From NCBI GenBank assembly GCA_963698165.1, contig CAVOPT010000009.1, positions 372,001 to 436,000 on the forward strand: a stretch of DNA of 64,000 bases. The letters run 5' to 3'. This DNA comes from JAAYUJ01 sp963698165 (GTDB taxonomy: Bacteria > Desulfobacterota > Syntrophobacteria > Syntrophobacterales > Syntrophobacteraceae). The translations under genes and the position numbers were made by a program. Shown here piece by piece: positions 36,586 to 45,756 of the stretch (its first letter is position 1; every line of letters starts with the position of its first letter). Under the pieces are notes generated by a model that did no database searches, was not told the DNA's origin, and was given only the letters and a program-made list of their open reading frames with translations.

Positions 36586-37257
36586 GAGTGCGGCCTCCAG
36601 GCAGGGGTGGCAAGTGCTCAGGTGCAACTGCAGCTGTTGAAAATCCTACCATGAAGCTCACAGAATGACGCGTGTATTTCCTCCCCGAATTGGATTTCTA
36701 ACCCAGGGGGGAATTGGGCAACATATGAATCGGAAACGTGATCCTGGACTTGGCTCCCCCCTGGCCACCACGAAGCCGCCCCCTCATCTCCTGGAGAATC
36801 TGCAGAAATCAGTGGCGATCCCCCCATAACCTCCGAATCCGGGCAACCCAACTATCATCTGAGCCCACCGACACCGATAACCTGCTGGGGCGGGGTAAGA
36901 AATCACCCCAGACCTCCCCCTGTAAGTGTAACCACGAGAACCACCCGTCCGATCGCCCCACTGTGCCACTTTCTCGGTGTAAGCCAAGGTAAGGGTATAG
37001 GATTGAGTGGCTAGAAATGGCAAAATACGGCTCCACGGAGGGTGTTTTAATTCCGGAGCCACTTTGTGGGTCACCGTGCTCACCAGCCGTCGCCGCCAGT
37101 CACGATCGCCTCATTGGTGCGCAGGACGGTGCATCCTTTGGTCAGCACCCCAGTCAACAAGACGGTACCCCCACGGTGGGATACCAGATGGGGGAGCGGT
37201 GGACAGTGCTTCAGAATTTTTCACCAGGATGTTGCCTGATAAAAAAGGCGCCCGGCG

Positions 37258-37353
37258 ATGGATTCCTCCTCGGAAAGATCCAAGAAGATATGGCAATGGG
37301 TGCTGGTCATTCTCGGATGCGCTGCCATGGTTTGGGGGTACGCGATGATGTAA
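37258..37353 (+). CDS. 31-aa single-pass membrane peptide
   Basis: ATG 37258 opens a short frame with a polar start (DSSSERSKK) and one hydrophobic helix (WQWVLVILGCAAMVWGYAMM). The ribosome site is poor. Listed because it resembles in design the other tiny membrane peptides of the island; could be chance. Confidence 0.3.
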   Translation: MDSSSERSKKIWQWVLVILGCAAMVWGYAMM

Positions 37354-37454
37354 CGGTTCCTCCTGCAGTCTCCATTGGGCAACTGAAGCTGCGCGCCCAT
37401 GTAGACATAATGTTCCCGCTCTCAATTTCCACTCATCAGCACCCCGCCACACTC

Positions 37455-37640
37455 CAATATAATGCTTGAAAGGGCTTTGAGGAGCGCCAGCTGTATGTCT
37501 CCTCATTCTAAGCCCAGGATGCCTCATCTTGGGCTTTCTGTTCATGGCTGCTGAGAAGCTTTGCACCCACCCTACAGCCCAATTCTGTGCAACACCGCTG
37601 CGGGATCCTTTACAATCTTCAATCCTGACAGCATTCGGAT
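37455..37640. repeat. Dispersed island repeat, copy 3
   Basis: TATAAT-GCTTGAAA (37458-37471), a GCCCAGGATG/CATCTTGGGC hairpin (37511-37534) followed by TTTC, then CGGGATCCTTTACAATCTTC (37601-37620). Same order of parts as 33388-33540; the block GATTCATCGG is missing here. Confidence 0.5.
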
Positions 37641-37884
37641 CTCAGGTCATAACCATGGCACTCAAGCTCAAAGAGCTCGTCATCATTCCCCATCTTGCCG
37701 GGCACCTTGGTTTTGCATCAAACGCATGATTTTCTGCCACAAAAACGGTGAATTCTGAAGTTAAGGTGATTGCTCCCAACCTGCCCCGTGCGCTTGATTC
37801 ATCTTAAGCCGAAGTTCCATCAATAAGCGGACGTAATATATCGATATGGCTAAAAAATCGAACACACGCCATGAATGTTACTGT

Positions 37885-39624
37885 CTACACTACCAGTTTG
37901 ACGCCAAGGAGATCCAAGGCGCGCTGTTGGAAGGGGGTCGGTTTTGTGACCTTTTCAAACCTCACAGGGTCGTCGGTGATCCGTTTGACCTCCACGGTGT
38001 TCTTGGCAATGGTGGCGAGGTCCGCGAGCAGGGTGCGGAAGCTGTGAACCGGCGAAGCATCTTCGGTCGATTTCGTTCTTGCCTTGCGCTTGGCGGCTTC
38101 GGAGCGCTCAGCCGGGGCGACCATGCTCGGGCGACCCCTCAATGCATCGGCCGGGTCGTGATCATCGAAAAGGATGGGTGCCAGGGCCTTTCGCATGTGC
38201 CATTCCACGTAGTAGGCGAGCATGCACAAAAAGACATGACACTTCACCCGTTCGGCCACGCGATGATGGATCGGGCGGATCTTGAGGTCGATGCTCTTCA
38301 GACTTCGAAACGCCCGCTCTACCCGGCTGAGGCTCTTGTAGGTGCCAACCGTTTCGTTGGCATCCATGACCTCCCTTGGCACACTGGTCCGGATCACATA
38401 GATCCCATCAAGCGCCACCTCCTGAGCAATGGAGGAGGCGTCCCACTCGTAGGAGAAGCTTTCCTCTTCGATGGAGTTCAGAAAATGCTTGGCCATCTTG
38501 AACTTGCCGATGACCTTGCCAACCCGCAACCCGATTTTCTCCTTGCCTTTGAGGCGCCTTTTGGAGCGCGATGTGGCGAGCTTCACTTTCTCGAGATGCC
38601 TCTGCGTTGCCTGGAGGAGATCCTCCCGGTTGCGAGCTCGCTGCTGAGCCAAAAGCGGGTTGCGGCAAACAATCAGACGCTCGCCCGGGTAGTCCGGATG
38701 CGTGATCTCGGCCATGTCCCGAAGGTCGAAGAGACCGAGCTGAAGCGCGCCACTCTGAACCAGGGCGCGGATTTGAGGAGCACGCAGCGCCGTCACCCAG
38801 TCAAGCCCCTCGTTTTCCCTGAGCGCTTCACGGATGCGGGCTTCGGTAATCATGCCCCGGTCGCCGACCCACACTACCCGCTCGATGCCGAAGCGCTCCC
38901 GGACCTTGGCGATCTGACTCTGAAAAGTGGCCGCATCGGCGCAGTTGCCCTCGAAGACCTCAACCGCCACGGGACATCCGTCCGAGGCACAGAGCAGCCC
39001 GATCACGATCTGCAACTTGTCGGACTTTCCGTCCCTGCTGTAGCCGAGTTGCGCCAAGGGACACGTGCGGCCCTCGAAGTAGGTGGAGGTGACGTCGTAG
39101 AGAACGAGAGACCCGCCTTTGAGGTGCTTTTCGGCAAGGGCGTTTTCGATCCTTCCCTGCTCACCGGAAAGCCAATCCATGGCAAAGTAGAGTTCATCTT
39201 CCAGCACGCGATCCAACTGCAAAACTTCCCCAAGACTGCTGGAAGCCGTTTCGGGATCAAGCCCCCTGGCCGTGGCGAGCTTCGATTGCGGATCGATGAC
39301 ACGAGCGATGATCATGGCCAATACGAGCGAGAGCTCTCGGCTCTTTTCCGAGGAGATGACGCGATCGAGGCCGGTCTGGATGACCGTCCCCAGCACAGCG
39401 GCGACATGCCCGTGCGGTAGACTTCGCAGGACTTCGAGGGATTCCTCGAAGCTCTCCACGGCCTGCCCACCGCGAAGGAGAATGCGAAGCTGGTCGATGA
39501 TGTCCTGCGGCAACTTCGAGAGATTGGCAAGAGTGCGTTTCTTGACCTTTCGGCCTTGGCGATACGATTCGCGCAGCAGCACGGCGGGTGGCGAATTTCG
39601 ATTGGGAACGGTATCGATATACAT
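37885..39624 (-). CDS. IS1634-family (IS4-like) transposase
   Basis: A 579-aa DDE transposase from the ATG at 39624. Typical family opening (MYIDTVPNRNSPPAVLLRES), catalytic regions LVLYDVTSTYFEG, RVVWVGDRGMITE and the late YxxL/E segment VGTYKSLSRVERAFRSLKSI. Intact. IS boundaries could not be fixed: ATGGCTA occurs on both sides (37846-37852 and 39681-39687) and may be the target duplication, but I could not align convincing terminal inverted repeats. Confidence 0.88.
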   Translation of the reverse strand: MYIDTVPNRNSPPAVLLRESYRQGRKVKKRTLANLSKLPQDIIDQLRILLRGGQAVESFEESLEVLRSLPHGHVAAVLGTVIQTGLDRVISSEKSRELSLVLAMIIARVIDPQSKLATARGLDPETASSSLGEVLQLDRVLEDELYFAMDWLSGEQGRIENALAEKHLKGGSLVLYDVTSTYFEGRTCPLAQLGYSRDGKSDKLQIVIGLLCASDGCPVAVEVFEGNCADAATFQSQIAKVRERFGIERVVWVGDRGMITEARIREALRENEGLDWVTALRAPQIRALVQSGALQLGLFDLRDMAEITHPDYPGERLIVCRNPLLAQQRARNREDLLQATQRHLEKVKLATSRSKRRLKGKEKIGLRVGKVIGKFKMAKHFLNSIEEESFSYEWDASSIAQEVALDGIYVIRTSVPREVMDANETVGTYKSLSRVERAFRSLKSIDLKIRPIHHRVAERVKCHVFLCMLAYYVEWHMRKALAPILFDDHDPADALRGRPSMVAPAERSEAAKRKARTKSTEDASPVHSFRTLLADLATIAKNTVEVKRITDDPVRFEKVTKPTPFQQRALDLLGVKLVV

Positions 39625-39654
39625 GGCACTCAAAAATACCATATATAAAATCAC

Positions 39655-40314
39655 TGACAGGGCTAAAGTTGAACATATACATGGCTACTTTTCTGGATCA
39701 GCATGGGAACTACTATTCATAAAAACAGAAGGTTATGCCTTGTCTAACAGCTATTCTTCAGGAACTTCAGCTTAAGGATGATCTGGGAACCGATAATGGT
39801 CGGGATTCCAGTCCGTGACGAGGGCTGTCGAAATCCTTTACATGCCACATCGTCCAATGATTTGCTCCAACCACCTCGATCTTCGTCAGTTCTCCCCGGT
39901 GTACCGCAACTGTGAGCAGTAATCGTCGGAATTGCTTAAAGATTCCGATATGACCGCATTTGCTGTTCCCGCTTATGAGTGGCCACATGTCACACAAAAA
40001 GACGTCGGATTTTTTTACAATCTGGGCCTTCTACCCGGAATGTTAGATTTCAATGAGCATCTGAATCCTCCGTAACTTCAATGCAATATGTGATGTGAAC
40101 CTCATAAGGAATAGAATTTGCATTATGTAATAGTGGAATCGCCTTTTTGCAGAGTGAACGACCAGAAACAACTACCCCTACCGATTATACAGTTCGTTGG
40201 AGCACCCGCTGGACAAGGTTTTGACAGGCGTAAGTCGGCGAAGGTTTCCGTGGGCATAGAAAAGGCGTGACCACCTTTACGGTTCAGATTGGATTCTAGA
40301 CATAGGAGAAATCG
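39655..40314. other. Intergenic region upstream of the first PEP-CTERM gene
   Basis: No gene recognised. Bases 40075-40125 are a diverged copy of 32985-33040 (GCAATATGTGAT, GAATTTGCATTATG). TTTTTTTACAAT at 40010-40021 recalls the CTTTACAAT motif of the other repeats. A TTGACA at 40220 has no good -10 partner. Confidence 0.4.
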
Positions 40315-40917
40315 ATGAGGAGAAAGCTTTTTATATCAATAAGCATAGTTATTTTATTGCTTTTTGGAATATCCAGAGTTGAGGCAGTTCCAATTACGTA
40401 TATATTTTCAGGTTACATATCTCATGCCGACCCAGGAACATTTCAGGAAGTTTTTCAAGGAGATGTCGGTATAGGTTCTCCTTATATCGGGTTTTTCATC
40501 ATCGATTTCGATACACTACCTCCTCTTAATGAGGATGGAAGTTGGGATACTCCTGTACCTAATCGATCTGATATCAATCGGTATTCTATAACAATCATAG
40601 GGAATGAAAGTGAATATAATTTTTATGGAATTTTACATGACATATTTCTTGCACAAATTGATGGGTTATATTATCCAAGTACATTTTCATTGCACCCATT
40701 TGATTCTAATAATTTGCTTATCGATCATTATGATGAAGTCCATATTTCTCGGGGAGGCATCGCCATTTTAAGGGAACCGACTGACCCACATTATATCCTG
40801 AATGGAACAAATGAAATGTTCACGCAAACGACTCCCGTCCCCGAACCCTCCACCACGCTGCTTCTTGGGTCAGGATTGGTCGCTCTTTTGGGGTACAGGA
40901 GGTCGTTCAGAAAATAG
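40315..40917 (+). CDS. PEP-CTERM sorted secreted protein 1
   Basis: A 200-aa exported protein with ATAGGAGAAATCG ahead of ATG 40315, signal peptide (FISISIVILLLFGISRVEA) and the C-terminal PEP-CTERM signal: VPEPST, hydrophobic helix LLLGSGLVALLG, then basic YRRSFRK. Exosortase would cleave it at PEP for display or matrix export; no exosortase gene is in this window. The gene is strikingly AT-rich compared with neighbours, suggesting separate acquisition. Function of the mature beta-rich domain unknown. Confidence 0.85.
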   Translation: MRRKLFISISIVILLLFGISRVEAVPITYIFSGYISHADPGTFQEVFQGDVGIGSPYIGFFIIDFDTLPPLNEDGSWDTPVPNRSDINRYSITIIGNESEYNFYGILHDIFLAQIDGLYYPSTFSLHPFDSNNLLIDHYDEVHISRGGIAILREPTDPHYILNGTNEMFTQTTPVPEPSTTLLLGSGLVALLGYRRSFRK

Positions 40918-41001
40918 AGGGTATTCGGTTTTCAAATGCTTAACCCTCGTAAAGGGTTCATTTACGGGAAGTCAATACGTCACAAGAGCAGGTGGGGGAT
41001 T

Positions 41002-41700
41002 ATGAAAATGAAAGATGCCTTCCGAGTATTTGTCTGGCTTTTTTTCTTCGCCTTTCTGATTAACACCGCTCACGCTACACCTTATACGTTGACTTTCAGT
41101 GGGCATCTATCCCAAGTCTCCAGCACCGGTCCCAACTTTTCTCTGTTGTCTGTAAACGATGCCTTTACCGGCAATTTTGTGTACAGTGGGCCCCAGTTTA
41201 TTGATGTGTCTCCCGGCGGTGTAGTTCATGAGCCTTTCATTACATATATCGATTACAGCATCTCTTTTCAAGAATTTAGCCTATCGGAAGGCGTAATAAC
41301 ATTGTCATGGATTGGCAACGACTCCCTTGGCGACTACGACTATCTGGGCTTGAGAGACGAAGCACCTCATGGGGACCCACTGGGAAATGTTTATGTTATA
41401 GAGGCTGTAACATTCCAACTTTACAGTTACGGGACAACCGCATTCCTAGACACATCAAATCCAGTGCCATTTGATCCAACGGTATTCGATGCTGGAACTT
41501 TTCGCATCTTTGGGAGCTACTGGCCAGATGGCGGAAACAACCCGGATTGGTCCAACATGAACTACGCCGACCTTCGGCAGTTTTCCATTTCTGCAACGAT
41601 AGACTCGGTTCATGCGCCCGTCCCCGAACCCTCCACCATACTGCTGCTTGGCTTTGGTGTGGTGGGACTGGTGGGATTCAGGAAGAGATTCGGGAGATAG
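41002..41700 (+). CDS. PEP-CTERM sorted secreted protein 2
   Basis: From ATG 41002 (GGTGGGGGA upstream; ORF opens at 40936) a 232-aa protein with signal peptide (VWLFFFAFLINTAHA) and PEP-CTERM tail (VPEPST, ILLLGFGVVGLVG, FRKRFGR). The N-terminal strand pattern (YTLTFSGHLSQV) resembles that of the preceding protein, so the two are probably paralogues displayed by the same host exosortase. It lies 84 bp downstream on the same strand. Confidence 0.85.
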   Translation: MKMKDAFRVFVWLFFFAFLINTAHATPYTLTFSGHLSQVSSTGPNFSLLSVNDAFTGNFVYSGPQFIDVSPGGVVHEPFITYIDYSISFQEFSLSEGVITLSWIGNDSLGDYDYLGLRDEAPHGDPLGNVYVIEAVTFQLYSYGTTAFLDTSNPVPFDPTVFDAGTFRIFGSYWPDGGNNPDWSNMNYADLRQFSISATIDSVHAPVPEPSTILLLGFGVVGLVGFRKRFGR

Positions 41701-41989
41701 GCAAGAGGGGAGAAGCCATGCCGGATTCAGATCGAGACTGGTCATCTATCATGGCCACCTGACACAACTCTGTCTCGCTGATGTGGCAAGACCCTTGGCG
41801 CTAAATAGAATTGACCCACCTGTGCTCGGGAGAATTGACCCACCAAGGTTTTCAGTTTGAAGTACTCGTGCTTTTGACCCGCCAGTAGCCAGTCTTGCGC
41901 AGTTCGCCCTTCTCATTCCTTTTTTTGATTCTTTTTCTTCCGCCCATTGGGGATTGTTGACTGTTCTATGGTCTGTGTGGAGGCAGGCC

Positions 41990-42397
41990 ATGGAAGAGAA
42001 GCGATGCGCCCATTGCGGGTGTCCCCTGGATTTGAACCCTCGTGCGAAGAATCAGCGCTACTGCGGCAAGAAGGAATGTCAGCGGGCCAGGAAGAGGTTG
42101 TGGCAGAAAGGGAAAATGGCCACCGACGCTGACTACCGAGCCAATCAGCAGGAATGCAACAAGGCTTGGCGGGGGAGGAATCCGGACTATTGGCGCAATT
42201 ACCGCAAGAGTCATCCCCGGTATGTGGAAAGAAACCGCCTGTTGCAGAAAGCCCGGCGATGCCGGCGCGTTGCAAAGATGGACACGTCAGGGGTGGATTC
42301 ATTCGTTAGCACGGGGACTTACTGGCTGATCCCGGAGAAGGGTGTTGCAAAGATGGACGCGTTCGCCCGCAAAGTTGTTTTGGTTGCGGTGACTTGA
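41990..42397 (+). CDS. Zinc-ribbon protein of the IS21-type element, probably cut by a nonsense codon
   Basis: From ATG 41990 (GGAGG upstream) 135 aa with a zinc ribbon (CAHCGCPLDLNPRAKNQRYC), basic helices and two copies of a VAKMD motif. After the TGA at 42395-42397 the same frame runs on with a third copy (VAKED) to a stop at 42456-42458, so the natural protein was probably about 20 residues longer. Such proteins recur beside IS21/ParB gene sets; function unknown, likely DNA-binding. Confidence 0.6.
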   Translation: MEEKRCAHCGCPLDLNPRAKNQRYCGKKECQRARKRLWQKGKMATDADYRANQQECNKAWRGRNPDYWRNYRKSHPRYVERNRLLQKARRCRRVAKMDTSGVDSFVSTGTYWLIPEKGVAKMDAFARKVVLVAVT

Positions 42398-42485
42398 GGG
42401 TCCACATCGGGCGTTGCAAAAGAGGACTCGATGGACTTGCACGATTCGCCCCCTTAAGGTCACTCCACACTGAGGGAGGGAAGCC

Positions 42486-42890
42486 ATGATCGAGAAGAGA
42501 ATCTTGTGTCCGGAGCGAGTGAGAAGGATTGAAGGGAGCTTCGCCTTTGTGGAACACCGGTTCCTGAGAGACGGCTTCTGGGTGAGTCTCGGTGGTGACG
42601 AAGTGCTGCTCTACCTGCTGCTGGTCATGGTTGCGGACCGGGTTGGCCTCTCCTACTACGGCTACGATAAGCTGTGCACCCTTCTCTGCATGTCCGTGGA
42701 TGAGTACCTCGCGGCCAGAAACGCGCTGATCGACAAGGATCTGATCGCCTTCGACGGTCGCCTGTTCCAGGTCCTTTCCCTTCCCCGAGCGCCGGTTAGG
42801 GCTCCCGTGCATCTCCTGCGTTCACCCGAGGAGATGGCCGAGCGTGATCCGGCTACTATCCATCAGATCATTCGAGATGCCCTGCGGTGA
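42486..42890 (+). CDS. Unknown protein of the IS21-type element, possible winged helix
   Basis: GGGAGGGAAG precedes ATG 42486. The 134-aa product has a helical middle (GGDEVLLYLLLVMVADRVGL then YDKLCTLLCMSVDEYLAARN) that resembles the helix-turn-helix of small replication or partition regulators. No family named. It overlaps the ParB-like gene start, so the two are coupled. Confidence 0.55.
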   Translation: MIEKRILCPERVRRIEGSFAFVEHRFLRDGFWVSLGGDEVLLYLLLVMVADRVGLSYYGYDKLCTLLCMSVDEYLAARNALIDKDLIAFDGRLFQVLSLPRAPVRAPVHLLRSPEEMAERDPATIHQIIRDALR

Positions 42891-43888
42891 GTATGAGGGA
42901 CACCATGGAAGTCGTGGAAATGGAGATCGCACACCTGGAACTCCGATACGCTCACACGCGGATTATCAAGAGGGAGTCCCTGGTCGCCCTGGCCGCATCC
43001 ATCGAACAGTGGGGACAGATCAGCCCGGTGATTACGGTGGCGCCCCGGGTGCTCATCGACGGGTACCGGCGGGTGGCGGCTCTCAAGCTTTGCAAACGGG
43101 ATACGGTTCTGGCCGAGCACTGGAGCTGCAAGGAGGATCAGGCCCTCATGCGGGTGCTCGTGTCCGGCTCGGAGCGAAGGTGGGATGTGGTTGAACAGGC
43201 GGCGCTCATTCGGGAGCTCATGGATTGCCACGAAATGTCCCGAGCCCGGGTTGCCGGCAGGCTCGGCAGGAATCCGAGCTGGGTGGCAAGGCGCCTTAGC
43301 CTTCTTGAAGCCCTCCCGGAAGAGATTCTCCAGAAGGTAAGATCGGGGTGCCTTTCAAGCTGGGCCGCATCCCGTGTGCTTGCCCCCTTGGCGCGCGCCA
43401 ACGCCCATCATTCCGCGGCACTCAGCCGCTGGATCACCCGAGAGCACGTCTCCACCAGGGATCTTGTCGCCTTTTTTGCCCACTACCAGTCCGCAACAGC
43501 CATCACCCGCGAGCGGATGGCAGCGGACCCATCGCTTTTTATGAAAGCCCTGCGCAGCCGGGAAGAAAAGCAAGCCGCCGGCAAATTGAGAGGCGGCCCC
43601 GAGGGCAGGTGGGTTTCGGATCTTTTGGGCGTGGTGGCCACCCTGCGACGTCTGAGTCTCAGTCAAGCGCCCGTCCTTTCTCCGGACCATCGGAGCCGTG
43701 CCATGGAAGCCATTGGCGAGCTCACCCGCTTGCTTTATTTCCTCGACGCGGAAATGGGGAGGACCCATGATTCAAAAGGACTTGAGAGATGCCGCCCAAA
43801 CCCTTCACCGGAAGGGTTTGGGCATCCGCCAGATCAGCCTCGCTCTCAAGGTCTCGAGGAACACCATCCGAAAGATCCTGCGAGGTAA
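42887..43888 (+). CDS. ParB-like nuclease/partition domain protein
   Basis: A GTG start overlaps the previous stop. Residues about 10-95 match the ParB N-terminal domain (ESLVALAASIEQWGQISPVI then VLIDGYRRVAALK); a helix-turn-helix follows (SRARVAGRLGRNPSWVARRL). The final 40 residues overlap the istA start in another frame and look unlike protein, so an indel near 43760 may have extended the ORF. In this setting it may bind the element ends or regulate transposition rather than segregate DNA. Confidence 0.8.
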   Translation: MSMRDTMEVVEMEIAHLELRYAHTRIIKRESLVALAASIEQWGQISPVITVAPRVLIDGYRRVAALKLCKRDTVLAEHWSCKEDQALMRVLVSGSERRWDVVEQAALIRELMDCHEMSRARVAGRLGRNPSWVARRLSLLEALPEEILQKVRSGCLSSWAASRVLAPLARANAHHSAALSRWITREHVSTRDLVAFFAHYQSATAITRERMAADPSLFMKALRSREEKQAAGKLRGGPEGRWVSDLLGVVATLRRLSLSQAPVLSPDHRSRAMEAIGELTRLLYFLDAEMGRTHDSKGLERCRPNPSPEGFGHPPDQPRSQGLEEHHPKDPAR

Positions 43889-45161
43889 GGACAAAGAACA
43901 AGCCCTACGGCCATCGAGATGGCAGGAGGCCTTCCCTCTGGTCACCGGGATCTTTAAACGGTGCCGGGGGAATGTGGTCAGAGTCCGGGAGATCCTTTTG
44001 GAGGAGCACGCTCTTTCCATTCCCTACAGCACCCTTACCCACATGGTGCGCGACCTTGAACTGAGGGACGGGAAAAAATCCAAACGGGCTGGAATCTACC
44101 ACTTCGGCCCCGGTGAAGAGATGCAGCACGATACCTCCCCTCACACCATGGTCCTGAATGGAAAGAAGGTCACCGCCCAGTGCGCCTCTCTGGTTTTGTG
44201 TTACAGCAGGCGCCTCTTTATCCGCTATTACCCTTCCTTTACTCGCTTCGAGGCCCGCCATTTCCTCTCCGAGGCCTTTCGTTTCATGGATGGGACCGCT
44301 CCCCGATGCATCATCGACAACTCAAACGTCATCGTGGCCCGAGGGACCGGCGCCGATGCCGAGATGGCTCCCGAGATGGAAGGGTTTGGACTCATTTTCT
44401 CCGTCACCTTTGAGGCTCATGAAGTCGAGGACTGTGATCGGAAGGGACGGGTGGAGCGCCCCTTTTCCTATGTGGAAGGTAATTTCCTGGCTGGGCGGAC
44501 CTTCCTTGACTGGGAGGATCTCAACCGGCAAGCCATCGAGTGGTGCCAAAACACCTCCAATCCCAAGTTCAAACGATCCCTGGGCATGAGCCCCGATGCC
44601 GCCTACCTTGTTGAAAAACCATACCTGCAACCCCTTCCCCCCTGTCTGCCGCCGGTTTATCAATGCCTGTTCCGGGTGGTGGACATCACGGGATATGTCA
44701 CGGTTGAGACCAACCGCTACTCCGTCCCCGAACGGTTGGTGGGCAAAAAGGTGCAGGTGCACAAAAGCTGGGATCGCATCGAGGTCTTCTTCGCAGAGCG
44801 GAAAGTGGCGGACCATCACCGGCTTATCGGAAAATCCGACACCCGCGTCTGTGATCCTTCCCACCATCCGAAAAGGCTCCCCTCGCGCCAGGGTCCTTGT
44901 CTTGAGGAAAAACAGCTCCTGGGGCATTCCCCAACTCTGGATCTCTATGTCGCTCAGATCAAGAGAAGGTCCCACGGCCGGGCCGTGAGACCCCTCAGAC
45001 GCCTCCTCGACCTCAAGCGCACCTATCCCGAAGATGCCTTCCATGCGGCCTTGGAGCAGGCGCTCCACTACGGCCTCTTTGATCTCTATCGCTTGGAAAA
45101 ACTGATTCTCGAACGAGTCGCCGGCGACTTTTTCCGCATCGACGAGAAGGAAGAATCTTGA
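43767..45161 (+). CDS. istA: IstA-type transposase (IS21 family)
   Basis: From ATG 43767 (GGGGAGG upstream) 464 aa: N-terminal helix-turn-helix (GLGIRQISLALKVSRNTIRK), then the rve/DDE core (EEMQHDTSPHTM; APRCIIDNSNVIVARG; then KGRVERPFSYVEGNFLAGR) and the C-terminal barrel (GYVTVETNRYSVPERLVGKK). Works with IstB for transposition. Intact. It overlaps the ParB-like ORF by about 120 bases and is coupled to istB (TCTTGA). Confidence 0.9.
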   Translation: MIQKDLRDAAQTLHRKGLGIRQISLALKVSRNTIRKILRGKDKEQALRPSRWQEAFPLVTGIFKRCRGNVVRVREILLEEHALSIPYSTLTHMVRDLELRDGKKSKRAGIYHFGPGEEMQHDTSPHTMVLNGKKVTAQCASLVLCYSRRLFIRYYPSFTRFEARHFLSEAFRFMDGTAPRCIIDNSNVIVARGTGADAEMAPEMEGFGLIFSVTFEAHEVEDCDRKGRVERPFSYVEGNFLAGRTFLDWEDLNRQAIEWCQNTSNPKFKRSLGMSPDAAYLVEKPYLQPLPPCLPPVYQCLFRVVDITGYVTVETNRYSVPERLVGKKVQVHKSWDRIEVFFAERKVADHHRLIGKSDTRVCDPSHHPKRLPSRQGPCLEEKQLLGHSPTLDLYVAQIKRRSHGRAVRPLRRLLDLKRTYPEDAFHAALEQALHYGLFDLYRLEKLILERVAGDFFRIDEKEES

Positions 45162-45756
45162 AAGAAAATCTGCGCCCGCTGCTTGCCAAGCTGAAACTCA
45201 GAGGGATCGATCAGGTCCTCGATGCCGAAATCGAACGCGCGCAACGGGAGGGAAGCCCCATACCCGAAGTGATCTACCGGCTTCTTGCGGAAGAGGACCG
45301 CTACCGGGAGGAACGCAGTCTCGATCAGCGGCTCAAGAAAGCCAAGATCCCCTGGGACTGGACCCTGCAAACCTTCCCCTTCGAATCCAAGCCCGATCTC
45401 AACCGGTCGCAGATTCAAACCCTGGCCGGCCTCTCCTTTGTGGAACGGGCTCAAAACGTCGTCTTCATAGGGGACCCCGGCACCGGCAAAACCGGACTCG
45501 CCATTGGTCTGCTCCGCCAGGCCATTCTCTCCGGATATCGCTGCCGTTTCTTCAATGCCCAGGATCTCCTCGATCAACTCTATGCTTCCCTTGCCGACCG
45601 CTCCACGCAAAGGCTGATCAAGACCCTCTCCCGCTATGCGGTCCTTTTGATTGACGAACTGGGGTATCTCACCCTCAAACCTGAACAGGTCAACGCCTTC
45701 TTTAGACTCATGGATGAACGCTACGGCCGCACTTCCACACTGATTACAACCAATCT
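45158..45756 (+). pseudogene. istB: istB ATPase, 5' part (interrupted by RIT)
   Basis: Encodes most of the IstB helper ATPase: TTG start overlapping istA, DnaA/IstB-like AAA+ core with Walker A FIGDPGTGKTGLA (about residue 103), Walker B LLIDELGYL, and STLITTNL. After AATCT at 45752-45756 the frame enters the RIT element and ends at 45853 with unrelated residues. The missing C-terminus is at 49157-49315, so the IS21-type element is probably non-autonomous now. Confidence 0.9.

Larger units (their letters stand above)
36628..37844. other. Long intergenic stretch with hairpins and repeats
   Basis: Long frames here look unconvincing. Seen: inverted CCAGGGGGGA and CTCCCCCCTGG (about 36703-36764), the small membrane ORF at 37258, and repeat copy 3 at 37455-37640. 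Otherwise nothing recognised. Confidence 0.4.

Noticed and set aside
37017..37469. 150-codon plus-strand ORF
   Set aside because: No ribosome site, odd composition, and it runs into repeat copy 3; no family resemblance.
37846..39420. 524-codon plus-strand ORF
   Set aside because: Fully antisense to the intact IS1634-type transposase; GC-rich shadow frame.
20640..40130. Integron cassette array with attC sites
   Set aside because: No IntI-type integrase, and the repeats lack paired RYYYAAC/GTTRRRY core sites in the right arrangement.
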